DNA from: Flavivirga eckloniae
GTDB lineage: Bacteria; Bacteroidota; Bacteroidia; Flavobacteriales; Flavobacteriaceae
NCBI RefSeq assembly: GCF_002886045.1
Contig: NZ_CP025791.1
Span: 5,223,001-5,287,000 of the forward strand
Reading direction: 5' to 3'
DNA: 64,000 bases
Shown in pieces: positions 46,172 to 54,609 of the stretch. Positions within the stretch are counted from its first letter, which is position 1. Each line of letters opens with the position of its first letter. Both the position numbers and the translations under genes were made by a program. The notes beneath the pieces were generated by a model. That model was not told the DNA's origin. It did no database searches and was given only the letters and a program-made list of their open reading frames with translations.

Positions 46172-46660
46172 TTATTCACAATTGTTTAATTCTAAATAAT
46201 ATTTAATCGGATTACTATTTGTATAATCTTTTCCTTTTATTGATTTACAAAATTTCTCTTTATCCATTTCTATTATCAATTCCAAATATTCGATAAATTC
46301 CTCTGCAAATTCTCCGTCGGCGAAACTTATGAGCTTTAAACTCGGTAAGTAGAAATCATTATTTTTTTCAGAAGTCACTTTTTCAAAAATCAGTCGAGTG
46401 GTGTCATAGAAAAAATCTGTTTCTGCTAGTTTATGGTCAGGTCCAGTTGTTCCATAATATATTCCGAATTCAGTATAATTATCAGGAATTAATTTTATTA
46501 AAATAGCTTCGGGGATTTTCTTTTTCTTTAAGTATAATTCAGATGCGGTATTTAGGTTTTTTTCATATTCAGTTTCATTCAGAGTTTTTAATTCAGCTAA
46601 ATGTCCCCAAGTAAGAAATGAAAAGATGATTAAAATTGGTGATGTCAAAATTTTACTCAT
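46172..46660 (-). CDS. orphan secreted protein of 162 residues
   Basis: N-terminal hydrophobic stretch (ILTSPILIIFSFLTWGHLA) acts as a signal peptide or anchor. The rest is acidic with alternating helix (ETEYEKNLNTASELYLKKKKIPEAIL) and FADGEFAEEFIEYLELII, and two late cysteines. No known domain. Its stop is followed within five bases by AACGTGCTACAAC, the possible start of a lost attC site, and the next gene follows at once. Confidence 0.65.
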   Translation of the reverse strand: MSKILTSPILIIFSFLTWGHLAELKTLNETEYEKNLNTASELYLKKKKIPEAILIKLIPDNYTEFGIYYGTTGPDHKLAETDFFYDTTRLIFEKVTSEKNNDFYLPSLKLISFADGEFAEEFIEYLELIIEMDKEKFCKSIKGKDYTNSNPIKYYLELNNCE

Positions 46661-46698
46661 AAATTTTCTTAATATGCTACAAATTATTAGAAAGAGTT

Positions 46699-47136
46699 TT
46701 ATCTCAATTTCTTTATGGATAATATTTTTTGTATTCTCCTAACACGTATATCTTGAATATTGGGATCCTTAGATTTTTGCATTCCCTCACATTCATATAT
46801 TCCCACAACTCTTACCTTTTCGTTTAAAAATTTTTTATCCGAGGCGGAAGTTGCATATAACGGAAGTTCCCCCTTATTATTGAGTCTTATTTCGAAATTA
46901 AAAAATTGAGTTCCACCACCTTTCCCAGCAAACCAAGGTCTGAAGTGTTTAAATTTGCCTTCAACTATAATTGTATCACCTTGGGTTAAGTTATCAAGAT
47001 CTTTAGCCGATTTGACTACAGGATATGAAATAATAAAGTCGTCCGACCTTTTTTGGGAAATACTATGGTTAAAAGTAATTAGTGCGACATAGCACAAAAA
47101 ATACTTTATAGTTTTAATAGTTATTTTCTTTTTCAT
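46699..47136 (-). CDS. orphan exported protein, OB-fold-like
   Basis: 145 residues. Signal peptide (YFLCYVALITFNHSIS). The mature part has alternating beta-strands GDTIIVEGKFKHF, QFFNFEIRLNN, KVRVVGIYECEG, IQDIRVRRIQKI, a pattern I associate with OB-type barrels of periplasmic proteins, though this is inference. GTTAGTTGC about 25 bases before the ATG resembles an attC end. No function assigned. Confidence 0.65.
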   Translation of the reverse strand: MKKKITIKTIKYFLCYVALITFNHSISQKRSDDFIISYPVVKSAKDLDNLTQGDTIIVEGKFKHFRPWFAGKGGGTQFFNFEIRLNNKGELPLYATSASDKKFLNEKVRVVGIYECEGMQKSKDPNIQDIRVRRIQKILSIKKLR

Positions 47137-47281
47137 TCTGAATCCGTTAAAAAACGAGCAACTAACTTTGGTTTAGCTAAAATTAACAATTTTCACAAGA
47201 TATTGTGTTATGACTAGTTTATAAACTTCTCAATATCTCCTACCGAGCCGTTTGGGTATCCGTCTGTTTTATATTTTGTTT

Positions 47282-47839
47282 TTATTCAAAGAAAAGTTCG
47301 TCTTCATACATTTTTTCCGCAAATTCCATATCCAACAATTCTATTGTTTCAATTTTAAAGTCTGGTAGAGATTCTCCTTTAGAAGCACTGTTAAAACATT
47401 GCATCTGAAGATTCTTAGGAACATAGATTATCAACCCGTCAAAGGGAGTTCTGTTTATCCAATCTGTGTCCATATTAAATCCTAAACTTTTGTCAATTTC
47501 AAATGCTTTTGAAATATTAGAGCCAATACCGATACCGTTTTCTAAAGTCCCTGAATAGCCTTTTTTACAAATCATAGAACTAATTTTACCAGTAAATAAA
47601 TCAATATTAAGTTCAACTTCCCTATTCGTTGTTGAGATATTTAAGAAAAAATACTTTTTGTCAATTTCATAGTTTAAACAGCTTTCGGCTTTCTCAAAAA
47701 AAGAGTTAGTCCAATCGATTTCGAAATCCGAAATTTTTTGAGTAAAGTTAAAGCCTCCGAGTCCAAGTTTAGGATCAATTACAGCACTTAAGTCTATCTG
47801 TAATGAATTTATACTTTCAATTCTTTTGCGTCCTTTCAT
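47282..47839 (-). CDS. orphan cytosolic protein of 185 residues
   Basis: No signal peptide. Contains LGLGGFNFTQKISDFEIDW, the beta-hairpin NREVELNIDLFTGKISSMICKKGYSG, NGIGIGSNISKAFEID and an acidic C-terminus. The GIGIGSNISKAFE pattern is seen in small proteins of unknown function that often occur as lone mobile genes or as immunity-like proteins. Upstream, GCAATTACTCATAGCC and ACCGTTAAC stand before the ATG, typical of the ends of flavobacterial attC-like sequences. Confidence 0.65.
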   Translation of the reverse strand: MKGRKRIESINSLQIDLSAVIDPKLGLGGFNFTQKISDFEIDWTNSFFEKAESCLNYEIDKKYFFLNISTTNREVELNIDLFTGKISSMICKKGYSGTLENGIGIGSNISKAFEIDKSLGFNMDTDWINRTPFDGLIIYVPKNLQMQCFNSASKGESLPDFKIETIELLDMEFAEKMYEDELFFE

Positions 47840-47973
47840 TCTTATGTTAGTTAACGGTTTCGGCTATGAGTAATTGCATGGGGTAACACTTGGTTTTGCA
47901 AGTATGCACCAAACTGAAAATCTACGAGTATTTTCAAGAGTAGTCGAAAACAGGCGATTATTTATAACCACAG

Positions 47974-48834
47974 TTATTTTACAACAACATCTTTCAACTC
48001 AATAGTTTTCCAATCTTTATTTTCCTTAATAAATAACTCTATCATAGCTATATGACTTGAACCCGCTAAAATCATTATTCTTTCGTCAGAATCAGAAGTG
48101 TACTTTTGAATCAATGACCACATGTATATATTTCTTTTATACCATTCTGAGGTCAAATAGGCACCATTAAAATCCTCAACTTCTCCTGCAATGGGTAATA
48201 AATTATTATGAAGGTTATTTGACTTAAATCTGAATTCTTTTGTATTTTCTGCAAAAGTGAGTTCTTTTAGTGATACATCAGAGTCAATCATATTGTCAAA
48301 TTCTATTGTATGGTCGGCAATAATTTTTTGGATTTTTTCCTTGAGTTCCATTTGATTACTTGATTCTATGTCATTCATAACCTTTTGATAAGGGAATTCA
48401 GTTTCAAGGTAATCTATGGCATAAATTTTATCCTGATTGTTCTTTTTTGCAATTCGAAATGCCAATTGAAAGATTTCGTTTTTTAAATAAAAATCGGAAA
48501 GACTGTCATTAAAGTATTTATCTTCTTTATACAGTTGATATAAGGAATCCAGTTCTTTTTGTTCATTATATGGCCATTCGACAAATATTTTAGTAGGATT
48601 GTAATTTTTTATTTCCGAAGAAATCTGTTCTAATTCAAGTTGAGATTTTTCATTCAAAATATCGAAGGATTTTGTTTTTGCAACATCGGCACCTGGATTG
48701 TTATAATGAAAAGTACCAACAAGAAGTACTTCTTTCTTATGATTATCTACGCTTTGATTTTTGTTTGTAGATTCTTCTTTACAACTTATTAGAATACTCA
48801 GTATTAAAAGTGAAATCAGTTTAATATTTGTCAT
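47974..48834 (-). CDS. DUF5694 lipoprotein
   Basis: 286 residues with lipoprotein signal (LILSILISCKEE). The VLLVGTFHYNNPGADVAKTKSFDILN start, KIFVEWPYNEQKELDSLYQLY, QLAFRIAKKN-KIYAIDYLE and the final ERIMILAGSSHIAMIELFI are the conserved blocks of DUF5694, a family distantly like TraB/ChaN haem-binding or protease folds (His-Glu pattern GTFH...VEWP). Catalytic role unknown. It sits directly downstream of a strong attC-like site, as the sole gene of a likely cassette. Confidence 0.8.
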   Translation of the reverse strand: MTNIKLISLLILSILISCKEESTNKNQSVDNHKKEVLLVGTFHYNNPGADVAKTKSFDILNEKSQLELEQISSEIKNYNPTKIFVEWPYNEQKELDSLYQLYKEDKYFNDSLSDFYLKNEIFQLAFRIAKKNNQDKIYAIDYLETEFPYQKVMNDIESSNQMELKEKIQKIIADHTIEFDNMIDSDVSLKELTFAENTKEFRFKSNNLHNNLLPIAGEVEDFNGAYLTSEWYKRNIYMWSLIQKYTSDSDERIMILAGSSHIAMIELFIKENKDWKTIELKDVVVK

Positions 48835-48850
48835 TCGGTTTTTTAATTAT

Positions 48851-48985
48851 GGCTAGCGGTCTCGTATATGAGACGTAGCGGATTTAATGTATTAACTTTT
48901 CGTTTTAGCACTGCCCTTAAATATACGAAAAAGCCATAGACGAGGCACAAACTCCGCTATGGCTTATATACAATGTTAGCCAACG
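48851..48985 (-). repeat. attC-like recombination site
   Basis: Ends pair over a long imperfect stem: forward GGCTAGCGG, then GTATATGAGACGTAGCGGAT at the left against CTCCGCTATGGCTTATATAC and GTTAGCC at the right, with a large central segment. On the minus strand the R'' end is GGCTAAC and contains the TAA stop of the KAS II gene, so the protein's last codons are encoded by the site. Confidence 0.7.
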
Positions 48986-50223
48986 TATTTTTTTAAAATC
49001 AATGCGGCACAATGTCCTCCAAATCCAAAGCTATTGCTCAAAGCGTAATTGATGTTCTTTGAAGTCTTTTCATTTAGTGATAAATTCAGCTCTTTTGGTA
49101 TGTCCTTATCAACTTGGGTAGTGTTTATTGTTGGTGGAATCAAGTTTGTGCTTACCGATAGAGAAGTTGAAATGGCTTCAATAGCCCCAGTTCCACCCAA
49201 TAAATGTCCTGTCATTGACTTTGATGCGCTGACTTGTATCTTATCAAGATTTGACTTGAAGAGTTTTTCAATCGCCTTTATTTCCGATAAATCTCCTAAT
49301 CCGGTTGATGTAGCGTGAGCATTGATATAGTCAATTTTTTCTGGTAAAACATTTGCTTCCCTTATTCCGATTTCCATTGCCAAATAAGCACCAAGTCCTT
49401 CAGGATGTGTTCCTGTTATGTGATAAGCATCAGAACTTTCCCCACCACCAATAACTTCGGCATAAATTTTTGCACCTCTTTTCATTGCAGAGTCCAAACT
49501 TTCCAAAATCAAAGTTCCAGCTCCTTCACCCACCACAAAACCATCTCTATTTTTGTCAAAAGGTCTCGAAGCTGAACTATAGTTTTCATTGTTTGTCGAC
49601 ATAGCCTTCATAGCGTTAAAACCTCCAATAGACGATTCTGTTATAGGTGCTTCTGAACCGCCTGTTATAATGATATCTGCTTTGTTCAAACGTATATAGT
49701 TGAATGCTTGTATAAGACTTTGGGTTGAAGAAGCACAAGCCGTAACAGGACAATAATTTACACCACGAAGTCCGTAGTTTATTGAAATTTGCCCAGACAG
49801 ACCATTGGAAATTATCTTTGGAATAAAAAAAGGATTAAATCGAGGTTGAAAACTATTCTTTGTAAAGTCGATAACTTCCTTTTCAAAAGTTTCAAAACCA
49901 CCAATACCGCTTGAAAATATAACCCCAATTCTATTTGCATCTAATTTTGAAAAATCAAGTTCGGCATCATTAATAGCTTCTTCTGTTGAAATTAAACCGT
50001 ACTGACTAAATCGGTCTAGCTTTCTTGATTCCTTTCGGTCAAAATAGTCCAAAGGGTCATAATCCTTTATTTCGCAAGCAAATTGGGTTTTAAATTTAGA
50101 AGCATCAAAGCGTGTTATTTTATTTGCTCCAGATACTCCGTTCAAAAGATTGCTCCAGTACTCTTTTGTATTTTTTCCTATTGGGGTAATAGCTCCCAAA
50201 CCTGTTATTACTACTCGTTTCAT
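48976..50223 (-). CDS. beta-ketoacyl-ACP synthase II (FabF-like), cassette-borne
   Basis: 415 residues, complete thiolase-fold condensing enzyme: MKRVVITGLGAITPIG start, active-site Cys163 in TACASSTQS, His in INAHATST near 304 and His in KSMTGHLLGGTGA near 340, C-terminal SNSFGFGGHCAALIL. It extends acyl-ACP with malonyl-ACP. This is probably not the housekeeping FabF: it is paired with its own TetR regulator, both promoters carry the same palindrome, and the pair is bracketed by attC-like sites. A role in adjusting membrane or specialised fatty acids is plausible. The stop codon lies in the attC-like sequence. Confidence 0.92.
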   Translation of the reverse strand: MKRVVITGLGAITPIGKNTKEYWSNLLNGVSGANKITRFDASKFKTQFACEIKDYDPLDYFDRKESRKLDRFSQYGLISTEEAINDAELDFSKLDANRIGVIFSSGIGGFETFEKEVIDFTKNSFQPRFNPFFIPKIISNGLSGQISINYGLRGVNYCPVTACASSTQSLIQAFNYIRLNKADIIITGGSEAPITESSIGGFNAMKAMSTNNENYSSASRPFDKNRDGFVVGEGAGTLILESLDSAMKRGAKIYAEVIGGGESSDAYHITGTHPEGLGAYLAMEIGIREANVLPEKIDYINAHATSTGLGDLSEIKAIEKLFKSNLDKIQVSASKSMTGHLLGGTGAIEAISTSLSVSTNLIPPTINTTQVDKDIPKELNLSLNEKTSKNINYALSNSFGFGGHCAALILKKYVG

Positions 50224-50239
50224 TTTGTGAAATTATTAT

Positions 50240-50257
50240 ATATACCGTAAGGTATAT
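50240..50257. promoter_or_regulatory. TetR operator before KAS II
   Basis: ATATACCGTAAGGTATAT, a perfect 7-4-7 inverted repeat between tetR and the KAS II gene, 17 bases before the start codon. It matches the palindrome in the tetR promoter (50873-50890). Confidence 0.75.
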
Positions 50258-50274
50258 GATTTGTTAAATTTTTT

Positions 50275-50865
50275 TTATCTCTTTTTTATTTGATTAATTT
50301 CAGCTTCTAAAAAATCTATATTGTTCAATAAAATTTCAGATTTGTCTAGGGTTTTTGCCAACATAATACTACCCTCAACCAATGCTATCATTCGATAAGA
50401 AAAGGTTTCGACATCAATGTCTTTCAGTTCATTTTGTTTTATTCCTTCTTTCAAAATGGTAACAATTCTTTGATGCCAATTATGAATGGTTTTAATGACT
50501 TCTTCCTTTAGTAAATCGTTGCCATCGTCTGCATCTACTGCTGTATTGAGAATGGCACAACCACCATTATTAAAAATGGGTCTAAATGCAGTTCTGTAAT
50601 GATTTAGGAAAACCGATAATTTATCGATTGTATTATTTTGTTGATTGATTTTTTGGAGTATTTGCTCTGATTGAAACTTATAATTGTATTTGAATGCCTC
50701 AACAGCAACCTCATTTTTATCCTTAAAATTGCCATATATACTGCCCTTTGTCAAACCTGTGGCATTGGTCAAATCCGACAAGTAAGTTCCGGTATATCCT
50801 TTTTTGTTGAATATGGAAGCTGTCTTTTCAATTATTAATTGCCTTGTTTTCTCCGAACGTATCAT
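50275..50865 (-). CDS. TetR/AcrR-family regulator
   Basis: 196 residues. N-terminal HTH: TRQLIIEKTASIFNKKGYTGTYLSDLTNATGLTKGSIYGNFKDKNEVAVEAF (residues about 7-58). The C-terminal part (LNHYRTAFRPIFNNGGCAILNTAVDADD) resembles TetR regulators of the AcrR/NemR type, with a Cys in GGCAILN that is conserved in that group. It should bind the ATATACC-GGTATAT palindromes in its own promoter and before KAS II, repressing both until a ligand (perhaps an acyl compound or electrophile) appears. Confidence 0.92.
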   Translation of the reverse strand: MIRSEKTRQLIIEKTASIFNKKGYTGTYLSDLTNATGLTKGSIYGNFKDKNEVAVEAFKYNYKFQSEQILQKINQQNNTIDKLSVFLNHYRTAFRPIFNNGGCAILNTAVDADDGNDLLKEEVIKTIHNWHQRIVTILKEGIKQNELKDIDVETFSYRMIALVEGSIMLAKTLDKSEILLNNIDFLEAEINQIKKR

Positions 50866-50869
50866 ATTA

Positions 50870-50902
50870 CAAATATACTCTACGGTATATAAGTATGCAA
50901 AA
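50870..50902 (-). promoter_or_regulatory. tetR promoter with overlapping operator
   Basis: On the minus strand TTTTG (50902-50898), a 20-base gap, then TATATTTG (50877-50870). The palindrome ATATACTCTACGGTATAT (50873-50890), one mismatch from the KAS II operator, covers the -7 element, as expected for autorepression. Confidence 0.75.
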
Positions 50903-50956
50903 TTTTATTCCTGTTTGATTTTTTTAGTTAATTTTTTGGGTTGTTTTTTATACTTT

Positions 50957-51010
50957 GGCTAACGGTCAAGTATAAGCGGTCGTTTTAATGCCGCTTATAC
51001 ATTGTTAGCA
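50957..51010 (-). repeat. compact attC-like recombination site
   Basis: Forward strand: GGCTAAC, GGTCAA, GTATAAGCGG, 11-base loop, CCGCTTATAC, ATT, GTTAGCA. The inner stem is a perfect 10-base match and the outer boxes pair as R''/R', separated by unequal spacers, which is the attC pattern. On the minus strand the end of the RNA ligase gene (codons for TANNV and the stop) is encoded by it. Confidence 0.75.
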
Positions 51011-52029
51011 GTATTTATTAATTCCCTTACTTCTGAGCTAACACGTTCAATAATCCAATCATTATCTTCAAAAGACAGTTCTTTCAAAAGATTATCATTG
51101 TTTTCATTAAAATCTATTAATATGTCCTGCACGCATTCTGTTACAATGTCCTTTAGTCTTTGCTGATTATCAATGTCTAAAGCTCCAACTTTAGAGATAG
51201 CGCTCTCTAATCTATTAACGGTTATGTAGTTTCTTAATTCATCAAGTATGAACGCTAGATCTTCGGTTTTTGATGAGACATTTGGTATATACGACCATTT
51301 TTCAGCTTGATGGAATTTATTTTCCTCGTCAAATTCTCTGTTCTTCAATTTAACAATTGGTCGGGAAGAAATAGAGCGATCATTTAGTTGTTGGTTAAAT
51401 GGTTTAACTACTACCCCTTCAATTAAATTATCCTGTAATTCACGAATACCTAATTGTTTAGGGATTGTGGAATTTATTCGAGTGTTAAAGTTCATGGCAT
51501 CTCTAAACTTACCTATGAGTAATGGTTTTGCATGGAACAGATTGTGTTTTTCGAAATAGGAAATTGCGGTCTCATAGTCCAAATAATATTTTGAATTATC
51601 TTTTTCGACTGCAATATCAAAAGCACAAAACTTAATAGATGGGGAATAATAAACTCCAGTTTGTATAGCATTTACATTATTATCAGCCTGAACATCTTCA
51701 TGCGGATATTCGCCACCAAACAATTCCCCATATACAATATATTTATCTCCGGCATTGTTTGAACTTAAGTCTTCAAACAAACGTATTATATTACCTTCAA
51801 TTTCCCTTACAACGAGCTGGAAACCGAAAAAATCATCGTTCCACGATAAATATTCCTTCCGTTTAGCAAATTTCAATGTTCGATTTTCATATACAAAACT
51901 AAAGTTTGCACCATGAACTTTTTCAGTCACAACCCATTTTAACTTCTCCATTTTGGAGAAATCATTTTCACTTAACCCAAGCTTTTTTAAACTGCTTGGC
52001 ATTTTTTCATAACCTGAAAATTCACTCAT
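50995..52029 (-). CDS. T4 Rnl2-like RNA ligase, cassette-borne
   Basis: 344 residues, full length for the T4 RNA ligase 2 family (334 in T4). Nucleotidyltransferase motifs in order: motif I EKVHG with adenylated Lys37; FAKRKEYLSWNDDFFGFQ; motif III FCAFDIAV; motif IV EGVVVKPF; motif V PIVKLKN. The C-terminal helical domain, including YITVNRLESAISKVG, parallels T4 Rnl2. It seals 3'-OH/5'-phosphate RNA nicks with ATP, so it may repair cleaved RNA, for example tRNA cut by a toxin nuclease. Bounded by GTTAGCAGT 20 bases before the ATG and by an attC-like site at the stop: a single-gene cassette. Confidence 0.92.
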   Translation of the reverse strand: MSEFSGYEKMPSSLKKLGLSENDFSKMEKLKWVVTEKVHGANFSFVYENRTLKFAKRKEYLSWNDDFFGFQLVVREIEGNIIRLFEDLSSNNAGDKYIVYGELFGGEYPHEDVQADNNVNAIQTGVYYSPSIKFCAFDIAVEKDNSKYYLDYETAISYFEKHNLFHAKPLLIGKFRDAMNFNTRINSTIPKQLGIRELQDNLIEGVVVKPFNQQLNDRSISSRPIVKLKNREFDEENKFHQAEKWSYIPNVSSKTEDLAFILDELRNYITVNRLESAISKVGALDIDNQQRLKDIVTECVQDILIDFNENNDNLLKELSFEDNDWIIERVSSEVRELINTANNV

Positions 52030-52041
52030 AGTATTTCAATT

Positions 52042-52050
52042 ACTGCTAAC
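52042..52050 (-). repeat. cassette-boundary half-site
   Basis: Minus-strand GTTAGCAGT before the RNA ligase gene, equal to the GTTAGCAGT end of the attC-like site at 51004-51012 (forward strand). It marks the right edge of the cassette-like block; nothing similar is seen beyond it on the nrdD side. Confidence 0.45.
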
Positions 52051-52144
52051 TAAGTTATATAATCAATTGCGTCTATTTCTCTTATATCTTCAAATATATA
52101 CAAAACCCTATGTCTACGAAGGATTTTATATATAATTAAAGCTA

Positions 52145-54013
52145 TTAGCTTATAATCCCTTCCTCTTGTCGATTCTTTTTATACTTGTTTAATTGCTCTG
52201 TGTGCTTGTTTTGCAAATGATCTTTTAAAACTTTGGAGCCATCATATTGATAAAAACGTAAATCATGTTCCTTTTGGCGTGCAGAGCTAAAATTTGAAAC
52301 GCGTTTTAAATACCCAATTACTCTTGTGCCATAATCCACATTTTTAGAATCGCATTTACTGCATTTTTGTAGTGTTCTTTTATCTATGTTGGCACATTCG
52401 TTACAAATGGTTATTTTAATATTAAAACAGAAATAGTTGCATCCGGTTTGTGCTGTGGCATGAATTAATTTTAAAAAGCCTTCTTTATTTGGTGCTTCTT
52501 CAAGATTTAAATGAAGGGCAGAACCTCCATCTAAATATTGTATCATCTCGTTGCCATGAAGCATTATTTTGTCTAATGGATTAACAGAATCATCTTCAAC
52601 AGCATAGAAATAAGAATTATAACAATCTCTTGGTACGAACAGACCATCTTCCTTATCCCATTTTGCATTTTTAACACCTAAATTTTCAGCAGGTACAAAC
52701 TCGGTGTTAAACATATAACCATATTCTTTTTTTGCCTCTTTATTGGTATCATAAATTATTTTTAAATGCCTGCTTACAAATGCTTTGTAAACGGCACTGT
52801 TTTCTGGTTTAATGCCCTGACTTTCGGCAGCTTCAACCATACCGTTAATGCCTATGGTTAAAAATTGTTTGTCTAACGAAATAAATCCGGCATCATAAAC
52901 TGGTAGCATACCAGCTTCTTTATATTCTTCGATTAGTTTACGATAGGCCACCTGGTATTTCTGGATTTTTTGTATTTCGGTTTTTAAGTCAAGTTGTTTT
53001 TGGACTAGGCGATTCATGTTTAAGGTGATCACATTTATAGAACCTGTAGATACACCTCCTGCACCAAGCGAATAGCTAAATGTATTATCGCTAATTTCGT
53101 TTCTTAGTCTACAGCATGATGCTAAGCTATCGGCACTTTCCGATTGATAAATAAAAAAAGAATTTCCTTCACTTAATTCTGTGGCGCACATATCTGCAAA
53201 TGCTGTATCAACGGGTTTGCCTTCTTTTACCAACATAGCTGCTGTAACTACAGGAAATGTGAGTACTGCTTTTTCTCTTTCTTTGTTAAACCATTTCATA
53301 AAAAACTGCTGTAGGTTCTTTAAGCTTTCCCATTGCGGCTTGGTCATATCTGGAAATACAAAATCGCCAAACATACTATTGAAATATTGTTCATCGTACA
53401 GGGAAATATTCCAAAAAACAGATTGATACCCACGAGCAGCTGCTGGTTGATTAATGGCATAAACGGCATGTTGAAGGTGGTTTTCCACTGTTTTTGTATT
53501 GGTATTTAAATAATCATCTCCAAAATCAATTCTGGCGAAATAGTCGAAATACAATAAAAACTCAACAGTGGCCAGAGCACCCGCAAACTGCGAACTAACA
53601 GCAAAAACAAGATTAACAAATTCGCCACAGTAACTTTCCAGATGTTGTGGCGCCTTGCTTTCTCCGCCAAGTTTGGTTAATCCATCGAATAAAAAAGGAT
53701 ACATACTAATAGAGGTGCAATAAGGTTTTAAAGAGGTTTCGTCATGCACATATATTTCATGCTCTTCTATTTGCCTGATATATTCATTGGCCAGATCTTT
53801 ACCAAAAAGATTTTCTATTTTGTTTTTTACCAGTTGTCTGTTTACTTGAACATTAATATCCTTGTTCAATTCGGCTTCCATGGTAGCAATATTTTTGTTG
53901 GATACATTGGCATTTGCGTCCATTTTAGATCCGTCTGCTGCATTACTTGCAGAAATGTAATTTTCAATAAAGCTAATTTTTTTAGAAATCTGTTCGCTTG
54001 TTAATCTAATCAT
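52145..54013 (-). CDS. nrdD: anaerobic ribonucleoside-triphosphate reductase
   Basis: 622 residues, class III ribonucleotide reductase. Visible: SASNAADGSKMDANANVSNKN, the EIYVHDETSLKPYCTSI block, CRLRNEISDN, the C-terminal zinc site with CNEC and CSKC, and the glycyl-radical motif RVIGYL near residue 567. It makes deoxyribonucleotides without oxygen, and needs NrdG to form its radical. No N-terminal ATP-cone is apparent, so allosteric control may be reduced. It follows nrdG by three bases and shares the cobalamin riboswitch leader. Confidence 0.95.
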   Translation of the reverse strand: MIRLTSEQISKKISFIENYISASNAADGSKMDANANVSNKNIATMEAELNKDINVQVNRQLVKNKIENLFGKDLANEYIRQIEEHEIYVHDETSLKPYCTSISMYPFLFDGLTKLGGESKAPQHLESYCGEFVNLVFAVSSQFAGALATVEFLLYFDYFARIDFGDDYLNTNTKTVENHLQHAVYAINQPAAARGYQSVFWNISLYDEQYFNSMFGDFVFPDMTKPQWESLKNLQQFFMKWFNKEREKAVLTFPVVTAAMLVKEGKPVDTAFADMCATELSEGNSFFIYQSESADSLASCCRLRNEISDNTFSYSLGAGGVSTGSINVITLNMNRLVQKQLDLKTEIQKIQKYQVAYRKLIEEYKEAGMLPVYDAGFISLDKQFLTIGINGMVEAAESQGIKPENSAVYKAFVSRHLKIIYDTNKEAKKEYGYMFNTEFVPAENLGVKNAKWDKEDGLFVPRDCYNSYFYAVEDDSVNPLDKIMLHGNEMIQYLDGGSALHLNLEEAPNKEGFLKLIHATAQTGCNYFCFNIKITICNECANIDKRTLQKCSKCDSKNVDYGTRVIGYLKRVSNFSSARQKEHDLRFYQYDGSKVLKDHLQNKHTEQLNKYKKNRQEEGIIS

Positions 54014-54016
54014 GGC

Positions 54017-54469
54017 TTAATAGTTTTTTAAGAATAAATGATTTAATGTGTTGTTGGTTTTTACTTCAATGAATTTTTGATTGGTTTTTGGGCTATCCAA
54101 GCCTCCAAGTAGCTCTATCCATGGTCCTGTTTTTACCCAAGTAAGTTGAGATAAGATGCTTTCATCTAGTTTGGTTTCTCCAGAATAGAGACAGGTTTTG
54201 TATCCGTTTTTTTGAGCACATTTTAAATAACTAATTAGGTCTTCTTTGTGCCATTCTCCTCCCATAAACAGGACACAACTCGCCATGCCTTTATATTTGT
54301 CTAAGATGGTTTTAAAGAAACTTTTAGATAGTAATTGACCGCTACCTTTTTTCCAAAGGTTAGGGGAGTGGCAGCCTTTACAGCGTATACCACAACCAGA
54401 GATAGTAAAGCAAATGCTCACTTCTCCTGGAACTTCCTGAAATACTATTTCTAAATTAGAGTAATACAG
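54017..54469 (-). CDS. nrdG: anaerobic RNR-activating radical SAM protein, likely CTG start
   Basis: Radical SAM activase. The 4Fe-4S motif is CGIRCKGC (CxxxCxxC) followed by HSPNLW, then the VLFMGGEWH block. A GTG at 54421 would give 134 residues but would cut off YYSNLEIVFQEVPGE, a segment characteristic of Bacteroidota NrdG N-termini. Reading on, the frame opens with CTG at 54469, two codons after a TAA, giving 150 residues. I therefore place the start at this CTG. It generates the glycyl radical on NrdD using S-adenosylmethionine. First gene after the cobalamin riboswitch. Confidence 0.85.
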   Translation of the reverse strand: MYYSNLEIVFQEVPGEVSICFTISGCGIRCKGCHSPNLWKKGSGQLLSKSFFKTILDKYKGMASCVLFMGGEWHKEDLISYLKCAQKNGYKTCLYSGETKLDESILSQLTWVKTGPWIELLGGLDSPKTNQKFIEVKTNNTLNHLFLKNY

Positions 54470-54536
54470 TTTTTACCAAATTATATCCATTTGCAATACA
54501 TAGAATTGTATTACTTGAACATTACTAACTTGTCAT

Positions 54537-54573
54537 AAAAAAAGGTACGTTTATTCGATAAAGGAATACACCG
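54537..54573 (-). terminator. riboswitch expression-platform terminator
   Basis: On the minus strand, GGTG-TATTC, loop, GAATA-ACC with bulges, followed by a T-run at 54543-54537 and about 65 bases before nrdG. It lies directly after the cobalamin aptamer and is the likely B12-induced stop. Confidence 0.6.
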
Positions 54574-54609
54574 TGCCATTCGCTTTTTTCCCGAAAGCGT
54601 GACTTATAT

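Noticed and set aside
47137-47281. Possible attC site between two orphan genes
   Set aside because: It has a GTTAGTTGC end and a small CACAA/TTGTG hairpin, but I could not pair full R and L boxes; left as part of the block description only.
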